Shown here: in pieces, positions 11,752 through 24,229 of the stretch
Layout: each line of letters starts with the position of its first letter
Position numbering within the stretch: the stretch's first letter is position 1
Assembly (NCBI GenBank): GCA_022578605.1
Contig: MU394075.1
Location: 1-64,000 of the forward strand
DNA length: 64,000 nucleotides
Direction: 5' to 3'
DNA from: Camillea tinctor
Lineage: Eukaryota > Ascomycota > Sordariomycetes > Xylariales > Xylariaceae
Program-made: the position numbers and the translations under genes
The notes under the pieces: generated by a model
What the model saw: only the letters and a program-made list of their open reading frames with translations
Databases searched by the model: none
What the model was told of the DNA's origin: nothing

Positions 11752-13376
11752 TCATGAAGCTGTATCAGCCCGGTCAGTCCGATCAGTCGTACTGCCTACA
11801 TCCTTCACACCATCCTCTAGTACCGACTGCACTCTGTCGACTTGAGATGGGTCCAGAAGCACAACCTTGTCTCCAAAAGCACTTGCGATTTCTTCTAGGG
11901 TCTTACGACGAGTCTCCGGGAAGTATAGGTATGCAATGACCAGAAAGAACAGACTGCATCCGACAAAGACATAATAATAGTTTTCCCGGATATTCGCAAA
12001 TGCACTAGGCCCAGCTTCTGTGATTCCAACGTTGACAATAAAGTGGCTCGCTGCTGCAAGTCCCATGACCCTACTACGGAGGGCAATTGGCAGCACTTCA
12101 GCACCGTATAGCCATGTTGTCGAGTTGAGCATCGAGTAATAACAAGCCACGAAGAGATAAATGCCGAGGATGGTGAAGCCCTTGCCAATTCGATTATCGG
12201 TGTCTTGAAATACGCGTTGCATAACTGCAGTATATATCTCAATGATGATTATTCCTGCTAACCCTGAGAGCAGCATATTCCGTCTTCCCCATTGATCAGT
12301 CAGGTATCGGGTAGTGATACAGTTCGAAACGAACGCAACAGTGCCGTATATGCCCGTAAGAGCCAAGATAGTATGTGAACCAATTCCAAGTGACCTAAAA
12401 AGGATAGTTTGATAATACTGAATGACGTTCACGCCAGTAAGGCTTGTCATAGTCTGAACGGCAATAGAGACCATCGCTCGATGACCGAAGAGTCGGAATA
12501 TTTCCCTGTAGGAGGTGATCTCTCGCGACATTTCAAATTCGATCTGTGCGCGCATCAAAGCAAACTCCTCGTGAACCTCGTGTGATTGCAAGTCACGACG
12601 AACTCTCACGAACTCACGACGAGCCGCTTCAACTTTACCGTTCCTGAGAAGTTGACGAGGTGAGTCAGGCATAAAAGTAGACAGGCCACAGAACATAATG
12701 ATACCCCAAGGTATCTGAATCCCAAGAGGCAAACGCCACTGAACTGGGCCGTAGGGTGCGTAGCTGCAGGCGAAGCCAACCCAGTTGGACATCATGGTGC
12801 CAAATGCTATTCCACAGCCTGAAATGCCGCCGATGAGGCCACGCTGTTCCGGCGCGGAGATCTCGCTGAGATAGATAGGCACAGTTGCTACCATTGCGCC
12901 CACCGCACAGCCAGCAATAGCCCGGCCAGCTAGAAACATGCCAATATTGGCGGCTGCTGTTTGTATCGCAGTCCCAATAGTGACTACTATACATAGAAGC
13001 TGCATAAATCGAATTCGGCCTAGTCTATCGCCAATGAAGGTCTGGGTGATAGCACCAACAGCCTCTCCGGCGATGTAAACAGCTACTACCGCACCCGTAA
13101 GCCCATTAGAGGGGTGGTGCATATAGTCAATCCAGCTCTGGTGGGCAATTGCTATAAGTGACGGTATGAAGTTAGAATATGTTATAATCTACATTGGCGT
13201 CATGCCGTAGTTAGGAGGGTTCCGCTTACTGGTTGTTGCTATGCCCGTGTCAAAGCCCTACATCACCGAAGTCAGATGAATATCGCGCCAGTTAGTAAGC
13301 TTACGGGTTTACCTACGAATAGGAACGTGCCGATCGCGGCGAAGAAAGCTATCCCAAGCGCATACCAATCCGCCAT
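11752..13376 (-). CDS. MFS sugar-transporter-family protein, 495 aa
   Basis: Predicted plasma-membrane sugar or polyol/proton symporter with 12 transmembrane helices. Exons 13376-13317, 13257-13230 and 13151-11752 sum to 1488 nt (496 codons). Exon 1 encodes a hydrophobic start (MADWYALGIAFF) and exon 2 completes GFDTGIATT, typical of the first helix of fungal sugar porters. Other family signatures are GDRLGRIRF in the loop after helix 2, GRAIAGCAVGAM in helix 4, PDSPRQLL after helix 6, and PETRRKTLEEI after helix 12. The first donor is read as TTC|GTAGGT, less typical than GTAAGT, so that border is the weakest. Substrate cannot be told from sequence. It could also serve as a cluster transporter, since it lies in the same accessory island as the terpene synthase. 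Confidence 0.88.
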
Positions 13377-16300
13377 GATGTCTGTCTACACTGCTGCTTC
13401 AGCAGGAAGAGAAGAAGAAGCAGGGTGTGTTTTAACCGAAACAAAACAACTCAGGTTGAGAGCCAGCCCGCCCCAAAAGGCAGAGAGGGAAGACGGGGGG
13501 CGGGCAAAGCTTCAAATATGTTCGAACTCACATTCTGCGCCACCTAATTGCCGATGTGATATGACGACGGACATAACAATGCTGTTATTATCGTAAACCG
13601 GGCGACCCACGCCGAAGCGAAGATCAAGTTCCCAACAGAGAGAATCCGGGGTCGCGTCTGCGGGCACCAATCACACGTAGAACGTACCCCAAACACTAAG
13701 AAGAAATGCCCTTAGTCTCGCTCAGTCTTTCTCGTGAGGATATTTCCCCGGATGTCGGAGAGTACCCGAAAATATTTAGTGTATTTAGAATAGTTGTAAG
13801 ACCGCCATGTCTTACATTGCTGTGTTGTTCCCTCACAACCTGCGCCCGTTCAAGTCGTCTACATTCGAGCTTCTTTTTCTACATGACTATGGGATGTGGT
13901 TAATCCTGAAGGACTAGGTAGATGCGATTTCTTTAACGATTACCAGTGCGTACGTATGCTGCATCCGATCCTTGAATACTCCCCCCGTCCCCCCCCCCTC
14001 CCCCAAATCTTGGCTTGGATGATCTGGAGCAGCGCTCGGAACACCCAATCCTACTTCCCTGAGAAAGCTCCACAATGAACTCTGTCGCGTGGTATATCTT
14101 CGTGAGTTTCGGTATATAGGATGTACCGAGAAATTACATCCAAGAACCGGTTTTTACCTATGTATGTAACTTTATTACGTAGGTAGTAGCTTAGATTTCC
14201 CGCTTGTGCCCACTTTCATGAAAATAATAGTAGTCTGAAACTAAATAATCTAATGCGTAGGTTAAGTGGTTTATATGAAGGTTGAGTTTAATATCTATCT
14301 TAGGAGACTGCGTCGCAACCAACGTCGATCAACCAAGATCGCATTTCGCAGATGCATATAATCGCTTATTTCAAGATAATACCAATCAGCGGTTGTATAT
14401 CAGATCTCGCTGGGCAAGGATAAACTGCACAGGACATATTGCATCACTCTAAAGAGGGACGTGATCTTCCGTGTTCGCAATTCTCCTCATTTTCTTTTTG
14501 TTATTAACGGGTCGGGTTTTAGTATGTAGAGTTTCTTATACATATGTCTTGTACTGCTAGCTATCGACCTCATGGCATCAACCAGGTTGATACCATGATA
14601 TTATGACTAGATCATAAAGCTTGTCTCTATTGATAATTGACAGCGATCTAAGAACTTCAATATATATTTACCTAAGGCAAAAAATGGAATTCTAGGTTAC
14701 TTGTACTGAGTGTACGCATTTTGTGAATATTCTTACTAATATTAAGAGAAATCTATGTACTGATAACTACCTCTTGCTATGTCTATACATCTTTCCATGT
14801 GTAGTGTTATTTTTTCATCTAAGGTCATATTTATAGATTATACGACTAGAGACTCCTACGTAATAATAAAAAATGATGCAAGGAGAAGGTCGTAACTTGA
14901 GCCTCAACATGACACGACGTAAGGGGTTCCTGTCGGGAAGTTTTGATGTGCAAGGCAAAAAGAAGGTACATAGTACCTACCTTTATGGTATGGTATTTAT
15001 CTGTACGAATTCATTTTTTTAAGAACAAAACGGGAATCGAATTTTGCAGAGAATAATGTATATCGCTTTTGATTCTTATTATGTTTTCTCGCAAGCCAGA
15101 ATTCGATTTTATGGGTTTATTATTTTGGAGATTGTAAACATTGTATAGGTAACATCCTTGGTTTGATGCACGTTGACATCGATAGCAAAATGATAGCTGC
15201 ATAAAACTCTAAGGAGAAAAGTTACACTATAAACCTAGGTGAGTATACAGATCCTACGTTGGAATGTAAATAGACGTTTGCATATCGACAATGCAGTGTG
15301 CAAGCGAATGATTCTTTAATTCAGAAATAGGGACTTTACTAAGTCGAAACTTCATTAATACAACGCCTCTTTTTTTGAAGACTCGTTGGTATAACTTCTA
15401 ATTGGTATTTTCGCCCTAATTATATATTATAACGGTATAATCCCATAAAACCTTGCATATCTACTTTTTAAGATATATGATGTACAATATCTTCAGTTAT
15501 GAGGGTATAAGCGGGACCGTTCTATTTGATACTCTCTCGTTTTGAAATTTGAAATATACCTAGGTAGGTAGCTTACCAAGATAAACTAGAATAGCCCAAC
15601 TAGTTTGATGCTGCCACCAACATCGCTTAATATAGCTATATAAGTATGACCCGGTAAATAGATGCTACGATGCTTTGGAATGTCTAGCTAAAACTATCAT
15701 CAATAGGAAGTTTTACAATGATTGATCCTCTTACATAGTACCGCATGATGTCTCTAGTTTTTAGGCAAGGTTCATCTTTTAGTTAGAATTGATTTTGGTT
15801 ATGCGTATCTAAGAAAGGGGTCTTTAAGGGAACACTAGGTACGTAATTTCTCAATCAGCCATTATTCTTCAATAGCATTGTCATGCCTTGAATCAATATA
15901 CGATTCTCAAATGTGAAGAAGGCCCTTAGAACATCTTGGTTCTATTTGGCTCTACGACAGCTACAAGTGGGAAAGGATGATATTGAAAAATCAGAATCAA
16001 CGAAACCTTGTCATAATACGAAATGGTACTGAAAATCACCTAGTGTAGCTGAGTTTAGAGATATAGAGCTGCCACCAATATAATATAAAGAACTATAGTG
16101 GTCAATGCGCGCGCTTCTAGAAACTATAGAGCAAAGCTCCATAATAAGATATATAAGGAGCTTCTTTTCCCCATTTCTAGAAGCGTTACTAGGCACACGA
16201 TCTATCTACTTTTTCCCCTACTTTATATTATTGCTTGTTATCGTGATAAGAGAGGAACAAAGCAATTAAGGCTTGCAAGTATGTTCCATCTATTCTATTG

Positions 16301-18999
16301 GGATAACCTATGCCGCTCATGCCATTGGCTTGACAATAATAAGTAACATGATAAAAGAGATCTTCAGTTAAGCCTCTACCCAATGCTTCTACGAGGTCTC
16401 GGCTCTCCACCCACCAGTCAGATTGGTTTCACAACATAAAGACGATTCATGAGCCGGTTTCCTGCGTTAAAAACACAGCATAGCCTAGTTTTGTGGTCTT
16501 AAATACCTAGATATTGCGGGATTTGATAACGAAGCTAAGTTCAAAGCACATATGCGAGACCTGTATTATATTTTACCACGTGAAACAGCTTATTCAGACG
16601 AATATGCTCACCTACCCCATAGTATTATTAGTAGCGAGGAAACCCTCAGATCTATCTCAAATTTGCAAGATCTGCCACTTCATGTAACTATTTTATCTTA
16701 GCTAGTTAAGTTCAACTTATATTTTCGGCGTTGCCTTTATAGCTTCTCCCCCTTTTTGCAAACTTGAGGAAGTCTAGGTAAGAATCTGTCTACGTTTTAC
16801 CCTATACTGTGAGAGTGCAACGGCTATCGTATACTTCAGTAAGCTAAGTAGCATATAGCATATAGCTATGGGAGATAACCTCATTTGCATTCTCGAATTC
16901 AGACAGCCACATCGTGTTACGTCGTAAGTTGGGTGACACATATCAGGAGATATCTACGGGGGGGGAGGGGGGAGAGTCCATGACACCTTTGTGCATCATG
17001 CTTGTAATATTGACTTGGCTTAGAAAACGCATAGAGTATTGGCAATTATTAGTGTAAGTTCGTAATAAGAAGCTACACTTCCCATTAGATACACGTGGTT
17101 ATCATTTCGCAATATCATTCTCAGATATTCCCCCAATTAGCCTAGAAACTAGCAAGCCAAGCTAGGAATAACCACGAATGTCTAGATCGTGCTGACGGAT
17201 TACGAATTTTTCGTTATCAACCACACTTGATCATGTGCCCATCCTAGAGTGTAACCCTTCAGGCAGCTTTCTGCCACACCCATCGTGGTTGGGTTGTCGT
17301 GCCTTGCAGGTGATCTACACCCTCCTGTTGGGCTCCTTTCTTTTTCCTCTTTTGGATCTGGACGTTGCTCCGATTAAGGTCCCATGCGGGAACAAAGTTT
17401 CCCCCCAGATATTCGGTGTGCTCGGTGTGAATGGGCTATCCCCATTGACAGGATGTTCACTCAACCAGATATCACATAATTCTGTCTCATCAAATCCACC
17501 ATGCAATATCAAATGTGGCCGCCTCCTATCAAACGTGAAGCGTATTCTACCTAGTTTTAACACCGCACTCAATGGGCCTCATAGGTTCTGCACCCGAAAT
17601 GCATACTTTGCAGAACTTTTTGCACTTTTGACATATAAATAGGTCAACCCTCGAACGTCTATAATTACTTTGAGCCTCAGCATTATTTCATGTTTTATAC
17701 CCTACTGTAAAAACGCCACCCCGGTCTAATTTCAACCTCGTTCTCACGATGTTTAGATCTTACTCTACCACTATATCCTATATTGGAAATGTTCAAATAG
17801 GATTTCCGGTATTATTTTACTCCTTTTTAATCACAGTTTGTTATATTGAACATTTATCCCCATGAATAATCTCCTTGATTTGCAGCGAACATTTCTTTTG
17901 CAATAAATGACTACTTTACTCAAATGATCTAGATCTTCGAGACAGAGCACAATCACAACACTCGAAAAGAGGAAGAAAATTGATAGGAAGATTTCAGAGT
18001 CCAGAACAGATCGTCTTTTTTTCCCAGTAGATGTTACTGGATTGTGCTCCAAGATATTCCACCAATGCTTATCTTTCAGTTCCGATGGGATATTGGGGAG
18101 CAGCGACAGTCAGACAGTCAATTTGCTGCAGTGATTCATAAACTTTATTAAGATTCGAGGTAACTGACCTGCACGTTGCGTTTTTAGGTATTTAGATCAT
18201 ATATAGAAAAGGATTCGTTATGATCTTGTGCTATGCAGGAGCAAGTTCATGTCGATCACCTCATCGATCGAGTTCGGGTACCTATTTCATCAATAATTAG
18301 ACCTTTACTTATGGAAGCACGTTTCAGAAACAATCACATGTCTGGGTATTGAGGTGGCTGTGGGTACGAGAAGCTCGAGATATCGTCACCGAGCATTGAG
18401 GAATCGCGTGGGGAGCGGGGATAGAACCAGCGGCAGAAAAAACATCTCCCCATCTTTGATCTCCCCCTATCCGGGGGTGCGTAGACCGCTTCTTGTCTCC
18501 ACCGTGGCTGTCACCCGCCCTTCGCGCCATCAAACAACCAGCTGTCCAGGCTTAATTGGTCTCTAGCTTGGCTTCTAATCGAGGACGGACTGATTATCAC
18601 CCAAGCCCAATCAATAATCTCACTGCCGTATCATTATTTTTTCGAAGACAATCTTAGACGATGATTTGCCCCCCTCAAAAGTGGGTGGTCGGTGCCACGT
18701 CTTTGCAGTTGTTTGGTCCGTGCTTGATAATAGGGAGACTTAAGGGACCAAGGGCTAAGACGATAGCGGTCGAGTAAGGGAGTCATTTATCCTTGATTAG
18801 AATCTCTTTAAGTGCTGCGCGCGACTGTTCCTCGTCTCTTCGTGTGTGTCGCGACTTGTCCAGTCTTACTCATCATCATCATCACCATTATCCTCACCGC
18901 GAACGCTGGAACGTTCTTATATCAAACTGAACATTGCATTTTACCGTGCAATATTATACATTCGCTTAAAATACCACCTTACCAAAAAATTTATTCATC
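13377..18999. other. 5.6-kb AT-rich gene desert
   Basis: Mostly AT-rich, TpA-rich DNA with stop codons in all frames, in line with RIP-decayed repeats (inference). A less AT-rich island at about 17230-17640 has open frames on both strands (135 codons plus, 85 codons minus) without a recognised motif. Another near 18330-18560 is similar. C-runs lie at 13980-14004 and a G-run at 16959-16973. The palindrome TACCTAGGTA occurs at 15557-15566. No tRNA, rRNA or terminal repeat was recognised. Confidence 0.55.
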
Positions 19000-20118
19000 A
19001 TGAGTGACGATATACTCACAAGGGTGTTTAGTCGCCGACTATCGACGAAGGAGGTCAAGACAACTTCAAGGATTACTAGCAAGGAGCTTCACCCTATCGT
19101 GAGGACAGTCCAAGCTGGGCAGGCAATCCTCGCCGGAGAAAATGTGCAACAAAACATGACCATCGTGGCCGATGGTGTGAACGAACTGATTCCCAAGGCG
19201 GCGCAATTAGCAAAGCAAGCCAAGTACTTCATACCATCGATGCAGGTAGTGGGCCGGTCCCTCTGCGATAGCGCCAAAATCATGACTTCATTCAACTCAA
19301 TTGCAACCAGCGTGGGGATTGGTGCAAATATGGTCCTCACTTACCAGGGCGTCCAAGTCCTTGAGCTCATCGCCGCTCGGCTTAAGGACATCAATGCCAC
19401 TCTGGCCGCCCAAACCGCCATGATAGCGCAAAAGGACTTCCCACAATACGTCTATGACATGATCCGGGAGCGGATAGGCCAGACCTCGGGTGACCCGGAA
19501 TGCGCCCACTGGTTTTTCGTCTATCATCCGGACAACGACTGGTATCCCAAATTTTACAACCTTCTCGAGAGCAAGCCGCTAGGTCCCGAGTTCTGCGGCT
19601 ATACCAACCAGATAGATACAGCCTTCGTCTTCATGTTGGCAGCGCGACGGCGCATTCTCGAGAAAATGAGACGCAAGGGGTCGAGATACGGGTCGTCTCA
19701 ACGGCCGGTCAGACTTCATCTTTTGATCCCCGCCTACCAGCCCATCCTCATCGTCGAAGCGCTCAAGATCCCGGAAGAGATCGGCGACTTCGTCATGGAG
19801 GGTCGCATCAACAGCAACAAGGAGTTCGTGTGGCTCAACCTGCCGGAGGACCAGCGCCACTACGTCGTCGACATCGGCCACTGGGTGCCACCGTCCATGG
19901 GATTCTGGGACACAGTCATGTCCAAGTTCGGCTTCGTCGAGAGGCCTCCCGAGCTGAGAGAGGCCAGGGTCCTGGGAAGCAGGCAGAGGCTACCAGGGGA
20001 AGCGTACGAGCCCGAGCCGGCAATCACGGAAGCTGGAGAGGAGGACGAAAAGGGAAATGCGACCAACACGGCCACGCCGTTACAACATCGCCGGCGGCGT
20101 CGGCGACGATCAGAATGA
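19000..20118 (+). CDS. uncharacterised 372-aa protein with Gly-rich hydrophobic helix
   Basis: Single-exon gene with a good start context (TTCATCATGAG). I do not recognise the family. Residues 1-30 are basic. About 35-75 look helical and amphipathic. About 85-115 form a Gly-rich hydrophobic segment (SVGIGANMVLTYQGVQVLEL), followed directly by a leucine-spaced amphipathic helix (AARLKDINATLAAQ). The middle part (about 165-300) looks globular and has aromatic-rich motifs such as WFFVYHPDNDWYPKFYNLL. The C-terminus (about 335-372) is acidic, then ends in a run of seven arginines followed by SE. No signal peptide is seen. The hydrophobic-helix-plus-coil pattern could insert in a membrane, which is an inference only. 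The gene stands alone between AT-rich DNA and the But2-domain gene. Confidence 0.72.
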   Translation: MSDDILTRVFSRRLSTKEVKTTSRITSKELHPIVRTVQAGQAILAGENVQQNMTIVADGVNELIPKAAQLAKQAKYFIPSMQVVGRSLCDSAKIMTSFNSIATSVGIGANMVLTYQGVQVLELIAARLKDINATLAAQTAMIAQKDFPQYVYDMIRERIGQTSGDPECAHWFFVYHPDNDWYPKFYNLLESKPLGPEFCGYTNQIDTAFVFMLAARRRILEKMRRKGSRYGSSQRPVRLHLLIPAYQPILIVEALKIPEEIGDFVMEGRINSNKEFVWLNLPEDQRHYVVDIGHWVPPSMGFWDTVMSKFGFVERPPELREARVLGSRQRLPGEAYEPEPAITEAGEEDEKGNATNTATPLQHRRRRRRRSE

Positions 20119-20954
20119 TACGAGGAGATGAATGAGCGGATCATGATGACAACAGGAAACTTTTAAGGATATACCTCACAGTTAGGGTAAAGGGATCACT
20201 TACAACATCTAGCGGGACTAGAGTCAGGAAGGTTTTTGAGGCGTAGATGGTCATCACTCCCGCTATGCTTTATTTGATTTTTTTTGGGAAACGGGAATAC
20301 TTTGCGGCATGTTAAACAGGACGAATATATACTTCGGTTGCCGAGCCCATGCCCTCCCTCCTCATCCTCTTCCAGTTACCGCCGCAGTCATTCCCGCCGT
20401 GCTGTTGCTCAGGCGACTTTGAGCATACGTCTCTAGGTTGAAATATCCCCGGAACAGAAGGGCACAGTATGGCGCGGGGGGAAATGCACGTCGCTAGATT
20501 GGTTGTGTCGTGACTCAATGACAGGATGCGTTTTCAGGTACATACATACATTAGCTATAGATATTCATATTGCATACAAACACAACTTGGTTGCGAAGTA
20601 GTAGTGCCGCTGGAATTTGAGATTATCCTAAAAGCCCGCTTGCGAAGATCCGTCGCTCCACTCTGGGTCATAGCTTCAAGTGATGAGAAATTTTGAAAAA
20701 GTAAAGTAACTCCGATTATGAATGCCAAAGGTACGCTTCTACATGAAAGTTCCATGCTAGTATATGTGTGTTCCGCTCCTCTATATCATCCGTTGAGACC
20801 TGACAAACCGGTTGTCTCGCGGCATAGTGCAGCCTCTAACTGTAAGATGTATATATGCCAATAGGGCAGCTGTCCTTATCTTGGAAGTATGAAAAATAGG
20901 TGTCATTCGTAGAGGTCACTGTTTCAATGATATCAGCATCGTGCTTGTATAGTT
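20119..20954. other. intergenic between convergent genes
   Basis: Contains the 3' flanks of the 372-aa gene and of the minus-strand But2-domain gene. No further gene recognised. Confidence 0.6.
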
Positions 20955-21512
20955 CTAATATCCCTCACACTTACTTCCAGCTACACAGGTTCCAGCACCG
21001 ACGGAGCACGGGCCGACGTCGATAGTGTAGGCGTACCCAGGTTCCATGTGAATAGGGGGAAATTGCGGGAATGGACCATTCCCAGGCTGGTTATTGTAGG
21101 TTGTCTGAGGGCCGGGGCAGTTTCCTGGGTTGTAGCCCGTGAAGACAAAGGTACCGGTCCCTTCGTACGCATAAGAAGACGTCTTGAGCTGTTCCTGACG
21201 GGGGAAGATGAACTGAAGTGTGCAGGTGTCGTTGGCTCTCGATTCTGGTATGTCAAAGCTGAACACGGTAGAGACATCATTGGGCGTGAAGATGCCGTTG
21301 TATTGAGGACCGAAGGCGAGATTTGGCTCAGATTTTGACACTTGCGTCATATAGTGAGGAAACTCGTATTGGCCCTCCGTGAGATACGCTGGACAGCCAT
21401 CTCGCTTGCTTCGTGTCCAGTCGCGGTCGTCTAGTGGACGTTTAGCAACAAGTCCGAAGGGAGCAGCCACTGCGGTGCTTAGCATAACAGAGAGTATGAA
21501 GAGTGAATGCAT
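20955..21512 (-). CDS. secreted But2-domain protein, 185 aa
   Basis: Single-exon gene. A hydrophobic signal peptide (MHSLFILSVMLSTAVAA) is followed by a VAKR dibasic site that a Kex2-like protease could cut. The rest reads as a But2-type beta-sandwich domain: FGPQYNGIF, then NDVSTVFSFDIP, TCTLQFIFPRQ and TTYNNQPGNGP. Six cysteines lie after the signal region. Such domains occur in fungal secreted or cell-wall proteins; precise function is not established. An upstream in-frame ATG at 21542 would put ten residues before the signal peptide, so the ATG at 21512 was chosen. Confidence 0.8.
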   Translation of the reverse strand: MHSLFILSVMLSTAVAAPFGLVAKRPLDDRDWTRSKRDGCPAYLTEGQYEFPHYMTQVSKSEPNLAFGPQYNGIFTPNDVSTVFSFDIPESRANDTCTLQFIFPRQEQLKTSSYAYEGTGTFVFTGYNPGNCPGPQTTYNNQPGNGPFPQFPPIHMEPGYAYTIDVGPCSVGAGTCVAGSKCEGY

Positions 21513-21542
21513 CGTGTTTATGGTTATATAAGCGTTAATCAC

Positions 21543-23777
21543 GTTAAATATATCAAGGGATATAAGACTTTTTTTTAGATTTAAGCTGCAATGCTATGTG
21601 AATTTTACACCCAAGGACCCAAGGGACATGGCAGAACTTATACTACAAAAATATACCATCCAGGGTTATATCATATAGTTTTCTATGCATCTTTTCATAA
21701 CAATGCGAGCCTAAAAGCGCGTCTGCAATACTAAGCAATATTGAAGCGATTCCGGGAGCTGGAATTCATAAAGAAACGACGCCACGACGCTAGTCAAGCC
21801 CCGAAGATCCTCTGTAAGGGATATACTACAGCAATGGCTCTGGGAATGACAAGTTCTATTGTTCTCACTGTCTACTGTCCAAGTCTAAGAAATAGAAAAA
21901 CGTGGCAGCTCAGTTTCGATCTGTGATTTTGGAAGATAGGGATAGAAAAGGCAGGTAGATGGAAGTTTTAGTGTCTCATACCAACGGCACATAGGCATTT
22001 TTACATACTAAAAATCGGATTTCATGTGAAAATCAACACAACATAGTCACTAGAAGCAAATATAATATTATAAGCAGCTTACCAGTTATTTTCTAAGTAG
22101 ATACAGTTTCCATTATGTGCTTAGCCTTGCTCATACGTATCACATGGCTCCTCAGCTTGGTGCCCATCAGCGACGTGGCCTACATACAATTAGTGGACAG
22201 CTCAGGGCCAGGCCAACAATGTCTCACATCCTAGGCCCAATCTCTATGGCCAATTCGAAATAACCTGCGAAAACTTCCTGTGAAATGAAAGGTTGAATTC
22301 AAAGTCTCTCGTTGTCTTTGCAGCAGAGCTGAACCTCTCTCTCCCCCTGAACGAGATAGGCACTATAGCCAGAAATGTATTAGAAGCTAGTATTCTCTGT
22401 TGAATCTTTAGAGGTTCCAGAGGCATCCTCGGTCCCGAGAATGTGTCTAGCAAAGCTAGATCATATCGATTCATGCCATACCATGCAGTCCCGAAAGCCA
22501 CGAGGATGATACGTCATTTCTTCACACTGGCGTCTCTTCGCAACCATCTAGCATCTGTTGCTTAAGAACGGAACATTGCTAGTACAATTGGTCTAGAAGA
22601 TCCCCATCTCGTAATGGATTGTCACCCAGGACAATAATTGACTTTCAATTCCGAAATTCGAGTTAAGGTTGAGACAAATCATGCGCAGGTTAAACCATTT
22701 GCGCTTCTAGTTCGTAGGGTCTCATATCGGTAGAGGACAAGACGCGTCTTCGATTTCAACACATCCAATTACTCCCTTGCCCCAAATCGCGTTGCTTCAC
22801 GAGACTTTAAGGATCATTGTAAATAGGAATGACAATTGATATCATGTCTACAAGTCACGACGGCCCAAACATCCTTGAGGATTTCGATATGTAGTCGCTT
22901 CCCCTCAGACGGAAGTGACCCCTCGTGCTACACTTAGCATGTTATAAAGTCATTCTCAGGATTTCCGCCGCGTATACAACATGGAAACGGCAGTAGCTTA
23001 TTCCCTCCGTGCTCTTGTTTGGTTATAGCAGAACAGATTTACTCTGCGGCTTATTCGAGAGGAGTTCACTTATAAAATCACTTTTACATATTGAGGAAGC
23101 CGCTTTTATCGTTTGCAAACCATGTTTCTTGGAAGACTAAAAAATCTTCTTGGGTAGACGTTTTAGGTGAGCTTCTATTTATATAATACACCCTGTTGTT
23201 TCTTGAAATTTATAGACGGCTATAACTAAGATCATATAGGTTACATTTCAAAAGTACAGTTATAGTATACAATACCATCTACTATTATAATAGGTTTTGA
23301 CGTCCCATTATACCGACCAAAGGGTTTTACACGACGCCCAATGATCATTATATCCCAATTCTATATCCTATAACCTACGTATGTTACCCCTTAGCTAGGA
23401 CGTAACCTATATATGTTGTCAGTATCGTATATAGACGGGTGAGGGGTTTATAAGGGGGGTGTTAGTCTTAGTTTGTTTCTAACTATATACAGTTTTCTTG
23501 TAGATGTCTGTATGTTAGAAGCTACTCTGCAATTGAGGCCACACTACATGCTTCAAGCTAGTTGTATCAATACCATGTAGTCTATCTGTGAACAATGGGG
23601 TTATAGGTTGTTTAAACTAGTTGTCTACATTAATAAAGAGCCAAGTTGCGATATATACATAGACGTCACAAGGAATACTTGATATATGAGACTCTTGTTG
23701 TAACTACGAAATTTTACGTGTACATTATCTTTTTCTGGGCAGATTCTTCAGCAATTAGAAACTATCTAACCTAGGTA
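21543..23777. other. AT-rich intergenic, no intact gene
   Basis: No gene supported. An 85-codon minus-strand frame at 22244-22501 has no recognised motif. From about 23150 on, the DNA is AT- and TpA-rich with many stops, as in RIP-altered repeats (inference). Confidence 0.55.
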
Positions 23778-23812
23778 CAGTGGGGGGAAATTAGAAACGA
23801 CCAATTTTTTTT
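23778..23812 (+). repeat. left terminal inverted repeat
   Basis: Begins CAGTGGGGGG and matches the reverse complement of the right end base for base for about 35 bases. Preceded by the TA duplication at 23776-23777. Confidence 0.88.
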
Positions 23813-24194
23813 CTTTCACTTTAATCATAAAACCCTCCTTATTAAAATAGCTATACTACCTTTAATAAACAATAATAAAATATTTAAAAATTATATTTAT
23901 TAACTTTAAATATTATATTTTTTAAATATTTAAATTGCTTATTTTTAACATTTTTATTTTTAAAGTTATATATAAATATATATATACGGTAATTTTAGCT
24001 ACTACTTTTAATATTTTAATTTTGCAAGGTAAAAATAAATTTCTATTAACATCTTTTTTTTACTAGCTCGAAATAAAATGTAAAAAATAAAATAAAAGCA
24101 GTGCATATAAAAACAAATATTAAATATTATATATATAATTTTTTCTATTTTTCTAATGTTTTGTAAATGTGAGAAAACTGGTGATGTTAAGTGA

Positions 24195-24229
24195 AAAAAA
24201 AATTGGTCGTTTCTAATTTCCCCCCACTG
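24195..24229 (-). repeat. right terminal inverted repeat
   Basis: Ends CCCCCCACTG on the plus strand; followed by TA at 24230-24231. Mirror copy of the left terminal repeat. Confidence 0.88.

Larger units (their letters stand above)
23778..24229. mobile_element. 452-bp non-autonomous TIR element (Tc1/mariner-like)
   Basis: Both ends carry a perfect inverted repeat of about 35 bp that begins CAGTGGGGGGAAATTAGAAA and runs into a T-tract. The left copy is at 23778-23812 and the right copy at about 24195-24229. After a short gap the similarity continues weakly. The element is flanked by TA on both sides (23776-23777 and 24230-24231), the target duplication of Tc1/mariner/pogo transposons, whose fungal members often start CAGTG. 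The interior is extremely AT-rich and has no open frame, so the element cannot encode a transposase: a MITE or a deletion derivative. Confidence 0.85.

Noticed and set aside
23453..23640. Possible LTR start (TGTTAG...) in AT-rich DNA
   Set aside because: No second copy, primer-binding site or polyprotein remnant could be found by eye.
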